Origin: Rikenellaceae bacterium
GTDB taxonomy: Bacteria > Bacteroidota > Bacteroidia > Bacteroidales > Rikenellaceae
Assembly (NCBI GenBank): GCA_015060015.1
Contig: SUZG01000003.1
Coordinates: forward strand, 1 to 64,000
DNA: 64,000 nucleotides
Direction: 5' to 3'
Shown: positions 1 through 7,012 of the stretch, one piece after another
Layout of the letters: each line of letters starts with the position of its first letter
How positions within the stretch are numbered: position 1 is the stretch's first letter
Position numbers and translations under genes: made by a program
Notes under the pieces: generated by a model
Database searches by the model: none
What the model was told of the DNA's origin: nothing
What the model saw: only the letters and a program-made list of their open reading frames with translations

Positions 1-226
1 TGCGGCGGCGGTGGCTGACCTCTATTTGAGAATAACAGAGAGCGAGCCACAATGGTAAATCTTGGGGCATACGGGCGTGTGCCGAATGATAAAACTATTA
101 ATTAACCTTAAATTTTACTACTATAGCATATTGCGGAAAGAAAGTTGGATAACTGATTGATGACAAAATCCACTTGATACCCGAATGCGTATTTATACCG
201 TTCGGGTATTTTTTTGCTCTATAATC
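1..226. other. Window edge, no convincing gene
   Basis: The first bases read as an open frame on the plus strand (codons from position 2 to a TAA at 56-58), which could be the last 18 codons of a gene that enters from the left, but it is too short to recognise. The rest, to about position 175, is AT-rich and I see no ORF, tRNA or repeat in it. It ends in a clear terminator at 177-216, so some transcript probably comes through here. Confidence 0.3.
177..216 (+). terminator. Rho-independent terminator
   Basis: A 9-bp perfect stem (ATACCCGAA at 177-185 with TTCGGGTAT at 201-209) is followed by an uninterrupted T run. It ends whatever plus-strand transcript enters from the left edge. Confidence 0.8.
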
Positions 227-256
227 TTGGTGAATGAAAATAAATGGCTACCTTTG
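227..256 (+). promoter_or_regulatory. Bacteroidota-type promoter for the orphan gene
   Basis: TTG at 227-229 is followed after 19 bp by TACCTTTG at 249-256, which fits the Bacteroidota primary sigma consensus (-33 TTG, -7 TAnnTTTG). Transcription would start near 262, leaving a leader of about 125 nt (or 185 nt to the second start) that holds a small AGAC/GTCT hairpin at 271-282. Confidence 0.6.
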
Positions 257-385
257 AGGCGTTAAACGAAGCAGACCAAAGTCTGAATAGTAGCCAATCC
301 AGCCGTTCTTAATAAAAAAAACAGCTTGTGTCAAGAGTTGTCAAAAATATTTATTTGATTTGCACAAACTTTAATTAAGATTGAT

Positions 386-1189
386 ATGGGTGCGTGTGTG
401 ACTGTAATCATAAAAAATGATTTACAAGACAGAAAGGATGGCTATAAAATGGCCGAGTACGGACAATGGTTTTGTGCAAAATATAACAGACATTTTCACT
501 CTACTGTCAGCTATAACTGTCATACCTCTATTGATGACGATGGCTTTGAAGTCACAATCAATATTCCAGAAGGACTTGTGCGATTACACCCCGGTTTTTG
601 GGAGGTTTTTATTCCTTATCACTATGTGCAGCTATTCCTGCACGATGGCAATTGGTTTTGGATCCGTGATAAGGTCTTTAATTTGGTGCTGGCATTAGGA
701 GTCAAAGAGGCTTGGTATTGTGACGAGTACGCAATGGATCAACTTGATGAGGATAATAATTTTGAGGATTTTATCCAAATGATGATTGGCTGGGTTGGTG
801 AACCGCAAGAGTATAGTATAAAACAAGTGTTGGCCAACGAGGAGAGGACGGGCTCTTATATAAACGATTTGGAATATGGCCCATTTTATCACGACTCATT
901 TGATGAATATTTTGATACATATCAAACTCTTAGTAATCAAATATTTGACGCGAAAGGCGTTGTTCTTTTAGGATTGTCGCGATTTGGACAAAATTATCTT
1001 CTTGTAGAAGATCGTTGTGGAGTTAATCTTATTCATCGAGATACATTAGAGCTATTATTTAACACGCCAAAAGAAGAGATTGTTTGGTATAGCGGGATGC
1101 AATACTTTATTCGTTGTAATGAAAAATATGCACGCTTTGAAGGCGATGGAAAGCAAATATCTCCATACGAAGAGGAATATGTGTTTTGA
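386..1189 (+). CDS. Hypothetical acidic protein
   Basis: I do not recognise this 267-residue protein. It is acidic and aromatic-rich (many D/E, Y, W and F), with no signal peptide, membrane segment or familiar motif. The C-terminal third alternates hydrophobic strands with charged turns, like a beta-rich domain. A later ATG at 446 (protein starting MAEYGQWF) has a better purine-rich upstream stretch and may be the true start. The gene is clearly more AT-rich than the housekeeping genes around it and stands alone between a terminator and a tRNA-remnant element, which suggests horizontally acquired or accessory content. An immunity or anti-phage role is possible but the sequence does not show it. 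Confidence 0.65.
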   Translation: MGACVTVIIKNDLQDRKDGYKMAEYGQWFCAKYNRHFHSTVSYNCHTSIDDDGFEVTINIPEGLVRLHPGFWEVFIPYHYVQLFLHDGNWFWIRDKVFNLVLALGVKEAWYCDEYAMDQLDEDNNFEDFIQMMIGWVGEPQEYSIKQVLANEERTGSYINDLEYGPFYHDSFDEYFDTYQTLSNQIFDAKGVVLLGLSRFGQNYLLVEDRCGVNLIHRDTLELLFNTPKEEIVWYSGMQYFIRCNEKYARFEGDGKQISPYEEEYVF

Positions 1190-1213
1190 CGTGTAGTTCT
1201 CCTCACTCCTGCT

Positions 1214-1328
1214 CTCGCGAATTATATTTATACCCCCGACCCCTGAAAGGGGAGTTGCGGGGCAGAAAATATATATTTTTCAAAGGTGCCCCGCTTCGGC
1301 TTCGCCGTTCGAATCCAGTCATCCCGAC
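1214..1328 (+). repeat. Hairpin element joined to an orphan tRNA 3' remnant (locus A)
   Basis: A GC-rich nested hairpin (CCCCT...AGGGG inside CCCCG...CGGGG, 1232-1262) is preceded by CTCGCGAAT and a TATATTTATA motif. At 1307-1328 follows the 3' end of a tRNA: the T-loop GTTCGAATC, then the 3' T-stem and acceptor strand. The 5' T-stem strand does not pair with it, so the tRNA is truncated at the T-arm. No intact partner tRNA lies nearby. The hairpin motif recurs at 2469-2520. Confidence 0.7.
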
Positions 1329-1347
1329 AAACCCAATCGGAACAAAA

Positions 1348-1377
1348 AAGATGTCGAAAGACATCTTCTTGTTTTTT
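1348..1377 (+). terminator. Terminator after the tRNA remnant
   Basis: A perfect 8-bp stem, AAGATGTC (1348-1355) and GACATCTT (1360-1367), with a GAAA tetraloop, is followed by a T-rich tract. It sits where the terminator of a complete tRNA gene would be. From here to 1490 I see nothing beyond AT-rich sequence. Confidence 0.75.
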
Positions 1378-1490
1378 ATACCTCGGCTCAAGTTTACTTG
1401 AAAGTCGAAGGTGTGGAAAACAAAGGTAGATTTTTTGTCCCATTTTTGCATATCTTCTTTGTGCGGAGATAATTTGTTCCATAAAATTAT

Positions 1491-1498
1491 TATTTTTG
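1491..1498 (+). promoter_or_regulatory. Possible -7 box for the SDR gene
   Basis: TATTTTTG matches TAnnTTTG and lies 43 bp before the SDR start. No TTG sits at the usual distance upstream, so the -33 element is weak or absent. Confidence 0.35.
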
Positions 1499-1540
1499 AC
1501 GCATGATTAACCCAAGAAAAAATAACTAAAACAAATAGCT

Positions 1541-2302
1541 ATGAAACGATTAAATGGTAATGTTACGCTGATTACGGGAGGTGGCAAAGGTATCGGATTT
1601 GGCTTGGCTGAGGCGTTTGCTGAGGAGGGCTCAAACTTGGTTCTTACAGGTAGAACAGAGTCACGCCTTGTCGAGGCTAAAAAGAAATTGGAGGAGAAAT
1701 ATGGTGTCGAGGTGTTGCCTTTGGTGGCTGATGGTGCCGACGAGGAGGCTATAAAGATGGTCGTATCAAAGACCATTGAGAAGTTCGGCAAGCTAAATAC
1801 GCTGGTGAATAATGCGCAGGTCTCGAAGTCTGGTTTGCCGCTTGTTGAGCATACGAAGGAGGATTTCGACCTCGCCATCTATTCTGGATTGTATGCGGCA
1901 TTCTTCTATATGCGCGAATGTTTCCCCTACTTGAAGGCTTCGCGAGGCTCGGTGATAAATTTTGCATCGGGAGCAGGTTTGTTTGGCAAGTTGGGACAGG
2001 CGTCGTATGCTGCGGCTAAGGAGGGCATTCGAGGTATGTCGCGTGTGGCAGCGGCTGAATGGGGCCCTGATGGTGTAAGGGTGAATGTTATCTGCCCTCT
2101 TGCTATGACCGAGAGTCTGCAACAATGGAAAGAGCATTTCCCGGAGCTATATGAAAAGACAATTCAGGGTATTCCGTTGGGTCACTTCGCCGACCCCAAA
2201 GTTGATATTGGTCGTGTATGTGTATTCCTTGCTTCCGATGAGGCCTCGTATGTTACAGGAGAAACTATCACACTGCAAGGTGGTAGCGGCTTAAGACCAT
2301 AA
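1541..2302 (+). CDS. SDR-family NAD(P)-dependent oxidoreductase
   Basis: A classical short-chain dehydrogenase/reductase of 253 residues with a Rossmann fold. It has the TGGGKGIG cofactor loop at 12-19, NNAQ at 90-93, catalytic Ser143 and the YxxxK pair Tyr156/Lys160. The C-terminal ...GETITLQGG is typical of the family. The Gly-rich loop and Arg38 after beta-2 favour NADP(H), by family knowledge. Substrate unknown; FabG-like 3-oxoacyl reduction or sugar/alcohol oxidation are both possible. It is a single-gene unit with its own terminator, flanked on both sides by tRNA-remnant elements. Confidence 0.9.
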   Translation: MKRLNGNVTLITGGGKGIGFGLAEAFAEEGSNLVLTGRTESRLVEAKKKLEEKYGVEVLPLVADGADEEAIKMVVSKTIEKFGKLNTLVNNAQVSKSGLPLVEHTKEDFDLAIYSGLYAAFFYMRECFPYLKASRGSVINFASGAGLFGKLGQASYAAAKEGIRGMSRVAAAEWGPDGVRVNVICPLAMTESLQQWKEHFPELYEKTIQGIPLGHFADPKVDIGRVCVFLASDEASYVTGETITLQGGSGLRP

Positions 2303-2308
2303 ATAAAT

Positions 2309-2337
2309 CAGGCTCAGTTTTTACTGAGCTTTTTTGT
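2309..2337 (+). terminator. Terminator of the SDR gene
   Basis: The stem CTCAG/CTGAG around a T-rich loop is followed by TTTTTTG, directly after the SDR stop codon. Confidence 0.7.
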
Positions 2338-2385
2338 TTTTAGTTGGAGGGAATATAAAAATAGTTGCGGAGAATCCGCTCGCAA

Positions 2386-2416
2386 AACAAAAAAACGACA
2401 ACCAATTGTTGTCGTT
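2386..2416 (-). terminator. Minus-strand terminator after the tRNA-Gly remnant
   Basis: A 9-bp perfect stem, AACGACAAC (2394-2402) with GTTGTCGTT (2408-2416), has an A run on the plus strand at 2386-2393 that becomes the T run on the minus strand. It follows the duplicated tRNA-Gly 3' end, so the remnant copy has its own terminator. Confidence 0.75.
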
Positions 2417-2427
2417 TAATGTTTTGA

Positions 2428-2530
2428 GAGCGGAAAACGAGACTCGAGCCCACGCTTCGCGTAGGCATTTCTCGCGAACTATATTTACACCCCCGACCCC
2501 TGAGAGGGGAGATTTTGGGGTCGCTTCGTA
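2428..2530 (-). repeat. Hairpin element joined to a duplicated tRNA-Gly 3' end (locus B)
   Basis: At 2430-2451 (minus) the last part of tRNA-Gly is duplicated: half of the T-loop, the 3' T-stem and the whole acceptor strand. The rest of the tRNA is replaced by a short CTTCG-containing stretch and the hairpin element: CTCGCGAAC, TATATTTACA, then CCCCT...AGGGG nested in CCCC...GGGG (2470-2521). The intact tRNA-Gly lies about 160 bp upstream of the remnant in the direction of transcription. Relative to its tRNA remnant the hairpin is reversed compared with locus A. Confidence 0.75.
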
Positions 2531-2552
2531 AGAGCCCGATTATCCTAAAATC

Positions 2553-2576
2553 AAAAAGGCTGGCATATAGCCAACC
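2553..2576 (-). terminator. Terminator of tRNA-Gly
   Basis: The stem GGcTGGC/GCCAaCC (2558-2564, 2570-2576; one mismatch) has an A run on the plus strand just beyond it, so it terminates minus-strand transcription shortly after the tRNA. Confidence 0.7.
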
Positions 2577-2587
2577 TTTTGATTTTG

Positions 2588-2660
2588 AGCGGAAAACGAG
2601 ACTCGAACTCGCGACCCCAACCTTGGCAAGGTTGTGCTCTACCAACTGAGCTATTTCCGC
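2588..2660 (-). tRNA. tRNA-Gly (GCC)
   Basis: A complete 73-nt cloverleaf on the minus strand: acceptor GCGGAAA/TTTCCGC, D-arm GCTCAGTTGGTAGAGC, anticodon stem CAACC/GGTTG with loop TTGCCAA (anticodon GCC), and T-loop GTTCGAGTC. Discriminator U; CCA is not encoded. Confidence 0.95.
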
Positions 2661-2692
2661 AAATATGTCCCACTTGTCGTGGATTGCGAGTG

Positions 2693-2722
2693 CAAAGGTA
2701 AAGAAAAAATCTTATAATCCAA
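2693..2722 (-). promoter_or_regulatory. Promoter of tRNA-Gly
   Basis: On the minus strand, TTG (2720-2722) is 19 bp from TACCTTTG (2693-2700). The bases after the box, CACTCGCAATC, are identical to those after the tRNA-Asp promoter at 61339. Confidence 0.8.
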
Positions 2723-2731
2723 ATTTTTTCT

Positions 2732-2739
2732 TATCTTTG
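2732..2739 (+). promoter_or_regulatory. -7 box for the acyl-CoA reductase operon
   Basis: TATCTTTG matches TAnnTTTG and lies 40 bp before the start codon at 2779. It is divergent from, and close to, the tRNA-Gly promoter. Confidence 0.55.
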
Positions 2740-2778
2740 AACGTGATTTATCGAAATTAATGCCAAAATGGGTGCGAA

Positions 2779-3756
2779 ATGGATAGAATGGTAGATATAT
2801 TTGTCGCTTTGGGTCGCCGTCTGCGTGAGTTTGGGCGGTCGCAGCATACCGACGAGGTGCTGCGTATGGCTATGCAGGCCAACGAGTGGTTTTCGCGTGA
2901 GGATATCCTGATGGCCATAGATGCGATATGCGACGAGATGCTCGATGAACAGAAACTGCGTGCGTGGGCATCGCACTACCCTATGCCGTTGTCGTCACGT
3001 CGTGTGGCTGTAATTATGGCCGGCAACATTCCGCTTGTGGGATTTTTTGACCTGCTGTGCGTGCTTATGTGTGGGCATACAGCCGTGATAAAGCCTGCAG
3101 GCAAGGACTCTGTACTGATACGTTATGTGGTTGAGCAACTGCGAGATATATCCCACGACATTCCTATTGAAGATTACGCTGAACATTCGCCCGTCGATAT
3201 GGTGATTGCCACGGGAGGCGATGCGGCGGCACGTCATTTCCGTTCACGCTATGCCGATATCCCGTCGTTGATACGCGGCAGCCGTCACTCGGTGGCGGTG
3301 CTCGATGGCAGCGAGGGTGAGGAGCAGATGGAGGCACTACGCCGCGATATATACACCTACAACGGTTTAGGGTGCCGTAATGTGTCGTTGATATTTGTGC
3401 CGCGAGATTGGCAGGGAGAGATACCCCACCCCGATACGGTGCTTGAAATGAAACGTGGCAATTATGTGAGTGATAAGGCTCTGCTGACGATGCTCGGCGT
3501 TAAGTTTGAGGATTTGGGCGGTGCGTTGGCGATAGAATCTCTCTCGCTGCCCGACTCGTTGAGCCGCATACACTACTATCGCTACGACTCGCTGTCGGAG
3601 GTTGAAGCGTGGCTTGCGGAGAGGGATGATGCTCTGCAATGTGTCGTGTCGCAGTGTGTGGAGCATCCCCGAAGAGTAGATTTCGGCAGGGCTCAATACC
3701 CTACTCTCTGGGATTATGCTGATGGTATAGATGTTATGAATTTTTTAACCGCTTGA
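2779..3756 (+). CDS. LuxC-like acyl-CoA reductase
   Basis: A 325-residue protein resembling the LuxC/aldehyde dehydrogenase-fold acyl-CoA reductases common in Bacteroidota. The nucleotide-binding part shows AGNIP (81-85), IKPAGKDS (104-111) and ATGGD (144-148); Cys199 in NGLGCRN is the expected acyl-thioester nucleophile. LuxC reduces fatty acyl groups to aldehydes; there are no luciferase genes here, so the physiological substrate is unknown. It is followed after 3 nt by a PatB-type aminotransferase, so the two are surely co-transcribed. The pairing may hint at handling of thioester or thiol metabolites, but that is inference. Confidence 0.8.
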   Translation: MDRMVDIFVALGRRLREFGRSQHTDEVLRMAMQANEWFSREDILMAIDAICDEMLDEQKLRAWASHYPMPLSSRRVAVIMAGNIPLVGFFDLLCVLMCGHTAVIKPAGKDSVLIRYVVEQLRDISHDIPIEDYAEHSPVDMVIATGGDAAARHFRSRYADIPSLIRGSRHSVAVLDGSEGEEQMEALRRDIYTYNGLGCRNVSLIFVPRDWQGEIPHPDTVLEMKRGNYVSDKALLTMLGVKFEDLGGALAIESLSLPDSLSRIHYYRYDSLSEVEAWLAERDDALQCVVSQCVEHPRRVDFGRAQYPTLWDYADGIDVMNFLTA

Positions 3757-3759
3757 TAT

Positions 3760-4941
3760 ATGGCAACGATTTACGATTTTGATAAGGTTATTGACCGCCG
3801 AGGAACCAACTGCCTGAAATATGACTCATTGAAGGAGTTTTATGGTCGTGAGGACCTGATACCGTTATGGGTGGCAGATATGGATTTTGAGACTCCCGAT
3901 TTTATTATCGAGGCGTTGAAAGCCCGCTTGGAGCATCCTGTGCTGGGTTATACGCCTGCCTACGATAGTTATTGGCAGAGCATTGTCGATTGGTTGCAGA
4001 ATCGTCATTCGTGGTCGGTAAAACGCGAGTGGCTGCGATATATTCCGGGTGTAGTCAAAGGTATCGGTATGGCTATCAGCTGCTTTACAAAGCCCGGTGA
4101 TAAGGTGATTATCCAGCCTCCTGTATATCATCCGTTCCGCCTTGTGCCGGAGCATAATGGTCGTGAGGTGGTTTGTAATCCGTTGCGAGTGCTGCCAGAT
4201 GGCGGTTACGAGATGGATTTCGAGCATTTGGAGAGCATCATAGATGATGGTTGTCGGATGCTTATTCTCTCCAATCCGCACAATCCCGCCGGTCTGGTGT
4301 GGGATAAGGCGACGCTGCAACGCCTGGCGGAGGTGGCTGTACGACATAATCTTATAGTTATTTCAGATGAGATTCACTGCGATTTGCCGCTTTATGGAAA
4401 TGTGCATACGCCATTCGCTACGGTGTCGGAGGCGGCTGCGAGTTGCAGCATCACATTTGGAGCTCCGACAAAGACATTCAATGTTGCCGGCGTGGTCAGC
4501 TCCTATGCAGTGGTGGTGAATGACGAGTTGCGAGATAAGTTCTACACATGGCTGGCTGCCAATGAGATGGATATGCCGACTGTGTTCGCTATGGTAGCAA
4601 CCGAGGCGGCTTTCAATCGCGGAGATGAGTGGCGTCGTGAGCTGATTGGATATATCGAGGGTAATATCGACTTTGTAGCCGATTTTATGGCTAAATATAT
4701 ACCTGCAATCAAAGTGTTGAAGCCGCAGGCGTCGTATCTCGTATGGATAGACTGCTCGGCACTCGGCCTTACGCACGATGAACTTATCGACCTTGTGGTA
4801 AACAAGGCTCGTCTGGCGATGAATGATGGCGAGATGTTCGGCGTGGGTGGCGAGGCTCATCTGCGAATGAATGTAGGTATGCCTCGCAAGGTGCTTGGTG
4901 AGGCGTTGGAGAGGTTGCGTGAGGCGGTCGCTACGCTGTAA
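3760..4941 (+). CDS. PatB/MalY-type PLP aminotransferase (cystathionine beta-lyase-like)
   Basis: A 393-residue fold-type I PLP enzyme. Signature segments are WVADMDF (37-43), NPHNPAG (172-178), SDEIH (202-206) and the Schiff-base lysine Lys238 in APTKTFNVAG. This subgroup (MalY, PatB) usually cleaves the C-S bond of cystathionine or other cysteine conjugates, releasing ammonia, pyruvate and a thiol; some members are simple aminotransferases. It starts 3 nt after the acyl-CoA reductase stop. Length and motifs are complete. Confidence 0.88.
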   Translation: MATIYDFDKVIDRRGTNCLKYDSLKEFYGREDLIPLWVADMDFETPDFIIEALKARLEHPVLGYTPAYDSYWQSIVDWLQNRHSWSVKREWLRYIPGVVKGIGMAISCFTKPGDKVIIQPPVYHPFRLVPEHNGREVVCNPLRVLPDGGYEMDFEHLESIIDDGCRMLILSNPHNPAGLVWDKATLQRLAEVAVRHNLIVISDEIHCDLPLYGNVHTPFATVSEAAASCSITFGAPTKTFNVAGVVSSYAVVVNDELRDKFYTWLAANEMDMPTVFAMVATEAAFNRGDEWRRELIGYIEGNIDFVADFMAKYIPAIKVLKPQASYLVWIDCSALGLTHDELIDLVVNKARLAMNDGEMFGVGGEAHLRMNVGMPRKVLGEALERLREAVATL

Positions 4942-4973
4942 TTCAGTGTGAAAATCAAGTAGCCAATACACGA

Positions 4974-5005
4974 AAAGAAAAAGCCCAACCTACACGAGGT
5001 CGGGC
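4974..5005 (-). terminator. Terminator of rubrerythrin
   Basis: The 9-bp stem GCCCGACCT/AGGTTGGGC (one G-U pair, 4983-5005) is followed on the minus strand by a T-rich tract (4974-4982). It may also help end the convergent aminotransferase transcript. Confidence 0.8.
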
Positions 5006-5029
5006 CGAAAAATTCGTTGTAAGGGTGTA

Positions 5030-5605
5030 TTAATAATTCTCTTTCTTTGGCTCGAAGTATGCCTGTGCGTGAGCACAAGCGGGACACTTGATGGGAGCCT
5101 CCTTTGCGAGGATTACATAACCGCAGTTGCGGCACTGCCACCAAATCTCGTTGTCGCGGATGAAAACCTTACCCTCGGTTACTCTCTCCAAGAGTTTCAG
5201 GTAACGACGTTCGTGCTCGGCCTCAACCTTTGCAATCTGACGGAAGGTCTCGGCAATCTCTGCGAAGCCCTCTTCGTCGGCTGCGCGTGCGAAGTCTGCA
5301 TAGAGAACATCCCACTCCTCGTGCTCGCCCATAGCGGCAGCCAGGAGGTTCTCGCTTGTTGTGCCAATCTTGCCGGCAGGATAGGTCGCGGTAATCTCCA
5401 AGTCGCCGCCCTCCAAATACTTGAAGAATCGCTTTGCGTGCTCCTTCTCCTGCTCCGCTGTCTCCATAAATACGCCTGAAATCTGCTCGAAGCCCTCCTT
5501 CTTCGCTACGCTTGCGAAGAATGTGTAACGGTTACGAGCCTGGCTCTCGCCTGCAAATGATTTCAAAAGATTCTGCTCTGTCTTTGTGCCTTTTACGCTT
5601 TTCAT
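5030..5605 (-). CDS. Rubrerythrin
   Basis: A 191-residue rubrerythrin, a cytoplasmic non-haem iron peroxidase that reduces hydrogen peroxide in anaerobes. The N-terminal ferritin-like four-helix domain carries the di-iron ligands (Glu20; ExxH at 53-56; Glu94/97; ExxH around 128-131). The C-terminal rubredoxin-like domain has CxxC pairs at Cys158/161 and Cys174/177. It is a single-gene unit with a strong promoter and terminator, fitting an oxygen-stress defence gene of an anaerobe. Confidence 0.96.
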   Translation of the reverse strand: MKSVKGTKTEQNLLKSFAGESQARNRYTFFASVAKKEGFEQISGVFMETAEQEKEHAKRFFKYLEGGDLEITATYPAGKIGTTSENLLAAAMGEHEEWDVLYADFARAADEEGFAEIAETFRQIAKVEAEHERRYLKLLERVTEGKVFIRDNEIWWQCRNCGYVILAKEAPIKCPACAHAQAYFEPKKENY

Positions 5606-5651
5606 AGTTTTATTCTTTTTTAGGGTTGAAATTTCTGTTTTTTTTCTAATG

Positions 5652-5681
5652 CAAATTTAGTCGAAATAAGGTTGTGTGCAA
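5652..5681 (-). promoter_or_regulatory. Promoter of rubrerythrin
   Basis: Minus strand: TTG (5679-5681), 19 bp, TAAATTTG (5652-5659); start codon about 45 nt downstream. A very good match to the Bacteroidota consensus. Confidence 0.75.
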
Positions 5682-5723
5682 TAGTTTTGTGATTATAAAA
5701 ATTTATAGTGTTATAAAAACGCC

Positions 5724-6803
5724 TTATCGTATAAGCCGATAATCTTGCATAAAGGTGTTGTATGCTGCCCTGCTTGATGGACTCATTCTTAATGTGTCGC
5801 CCACTGCTGGCGGTAATAGCGTGTATGTTGGTCGCCATACCCATACGGGAATCAGTTCCAGCGAATAGTGAAGAGGCTCGTCGGCGATGCGTGTTACATC
5901 TATTACGGCTATCAATCCACCATCGGTGTAGCGTTTGCTCTGGTTAGAGACAAAATTTCCTAACGAGTAGAGAGTAATGCCCTGCTTCGGGTCGCACGTA
6001 GCGGGCTGGATGACGTGCGGATGGCTACCTATAATTATATCTACACCATTGCGTCGCATAAATTTTTCAAGGCGAAGCTGTGTGGAGTTGGGCTTGCGTT
6101 GATACTCCTCGCCCCAGTGTACGACGGCTATGACGCAATCGACATCGGCCTTCGCTATTTCGGCAAAATCTCTAGCCATAGCGATAGTGTCAATGCGATT
6201 GACAATCCTGCCTTTCGGCGTTGGAAGACCATTGGTGCCGTAGGTGTAGTTTACTATGGCAAAAGATATGTTGCAATGGTTTAGGTAGCAAATGTTATTG
6301 CTCTTATAATCAATGCTATCACGAAATACTCCAATGCGTCGCATTCCTAATGAATCTATTATGCTGGTCGTAGAGTTTATGCCGCGTGAAGAGTGGTCGC
6401 AACAGTGGTTGTTTGCCAATGCCACAACATCCACTCCCATATCTTTCATTGCCTCGGCTACCTGACGGGGAGAACGGAAGCAGGGATAGCCTTTGTATGG
6501 GCCTTCGTTGGAGAGTGTTGTTTCGAGATTTACGATGGCAATATCGGCATTGCGAAAATGGTGGGCAACGTGGCGGAATGTGGGCCTGTAATCGTATCCG
6601 TCGGCACATTTTGCAGCTTCAATTTGAGGTGTATGCTGCATCAAATCGCCCGCTGCGGCGATACGTACCCTGCTGTATAGCACTACCGAGTCAGATGTAA
6701 TCTCTTTGGCCGATGCAGCCGCAGTCGCTGCTCTTTGCTGTGCAAAGTATAGCGGAGTAAATGCGGTCAGGAGCATCAGTAGTATTGCACCAAAGGTTTT
6801 CAT
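5724..6803 (-). CDS. CapA-family protein (PGA_cap metallophosphoesterase fold)
   Basis: A 359-residue secreted protein with an N-terminal signal peptide (hydrophobic to about residue 20, then an Ala-rich stretch). The core matches the CapA/PgsA family: AAGDLMQH (about 49-56), NLETTLS, ALANNH, VVHWGEEY and IIGSHPHVIQ, with metal-site-type Asp, Asn and His residues. Family members are linked to poly-gamma-glutamate capsule, but many Bacteroidota homologues stand alone with unknown substrate. No capsule genes are nearby. A -7 box (CAAAGATA on the plus strand, 6809-6816) lies only 5 nt before the start codon, so the mRNA could be nearly leaderless. Confidence 0.85.
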   Translation of the reverse strand: MKTFGAILLMLLTAFTPLYFAQQRAATAAASAKEITSDSVVLYSRVRIAAAGDLMQHTPQIEAAKCADGYDYRPTFRHVAHHFRNADIAIVNLETTLSNEGPYKGYPCFRSPRQVAEAMKDMGVDVVALANNHCCDHSSRGINSTTSIIDSLGMRRIGVFRDSIDYKSNNICYLNHCNISFAIVNYTYGTNGLPTPKGRIVNRIDTIAMARDFAEIAKADVDCVIAVVHWGEEYQRKPNSTQLRLEKFMRRNGVDIIIGSHPHVIQPATCDPKQGITLYSLGNFVSNQSKRYTDGGLIAVIDVTRIADEPLHYSLELIPVWVWRPTYTLLPPAVGDTLRMSPSSRAAYNTFMQDYRLIR

Positions 6804-6949
6804 CAGGACAAAGATAGAAAAAATGTGGAATAAAAATCATTGCTGCCACTATTTTTATTTGGATGTGGTGGCGTGGCTAATTTTTATAGTTATAGTGAGG
6901 CTGTCGTGGCGGATAAATATGAATATTTATCAAATAAACCCATTTGGGG

Positions 6950-6980
6950 TTGGTAGTCTGCATTTAGTTTTGTAATTTTG
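6950..6980 (+). promoter_or_regulatory. Promoter of the ettA operon
   Basis: TTG (6950-6952), 20 bp, TAATTTTG (6973-6980). Predicted start about 6986, giving a leader of about 27 nt before the ettA ATG. Confidence 0.75.
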
Positions 6981-7012
6981 CCAAGATTATGAAATAACGT
7001 AAATACAATTAT

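Noticed and set aside
2..58. Open frame at the left edge as a gene end
   Set aside because: Only 18 codons with no recognisable feature; recorded as part of the edge region, not as a gene.
1203..1451. Small open frames across locus A
   Set aside because: They translate the hairpin, tRNA remnant and terminator, which explain the sequence better than a protein.
4363..4971. A 202-codon minus-strand frame over the PatB-type gene
   Set aside because: Antisense shadow; the plus-strand enzyme has all PLP motifs.
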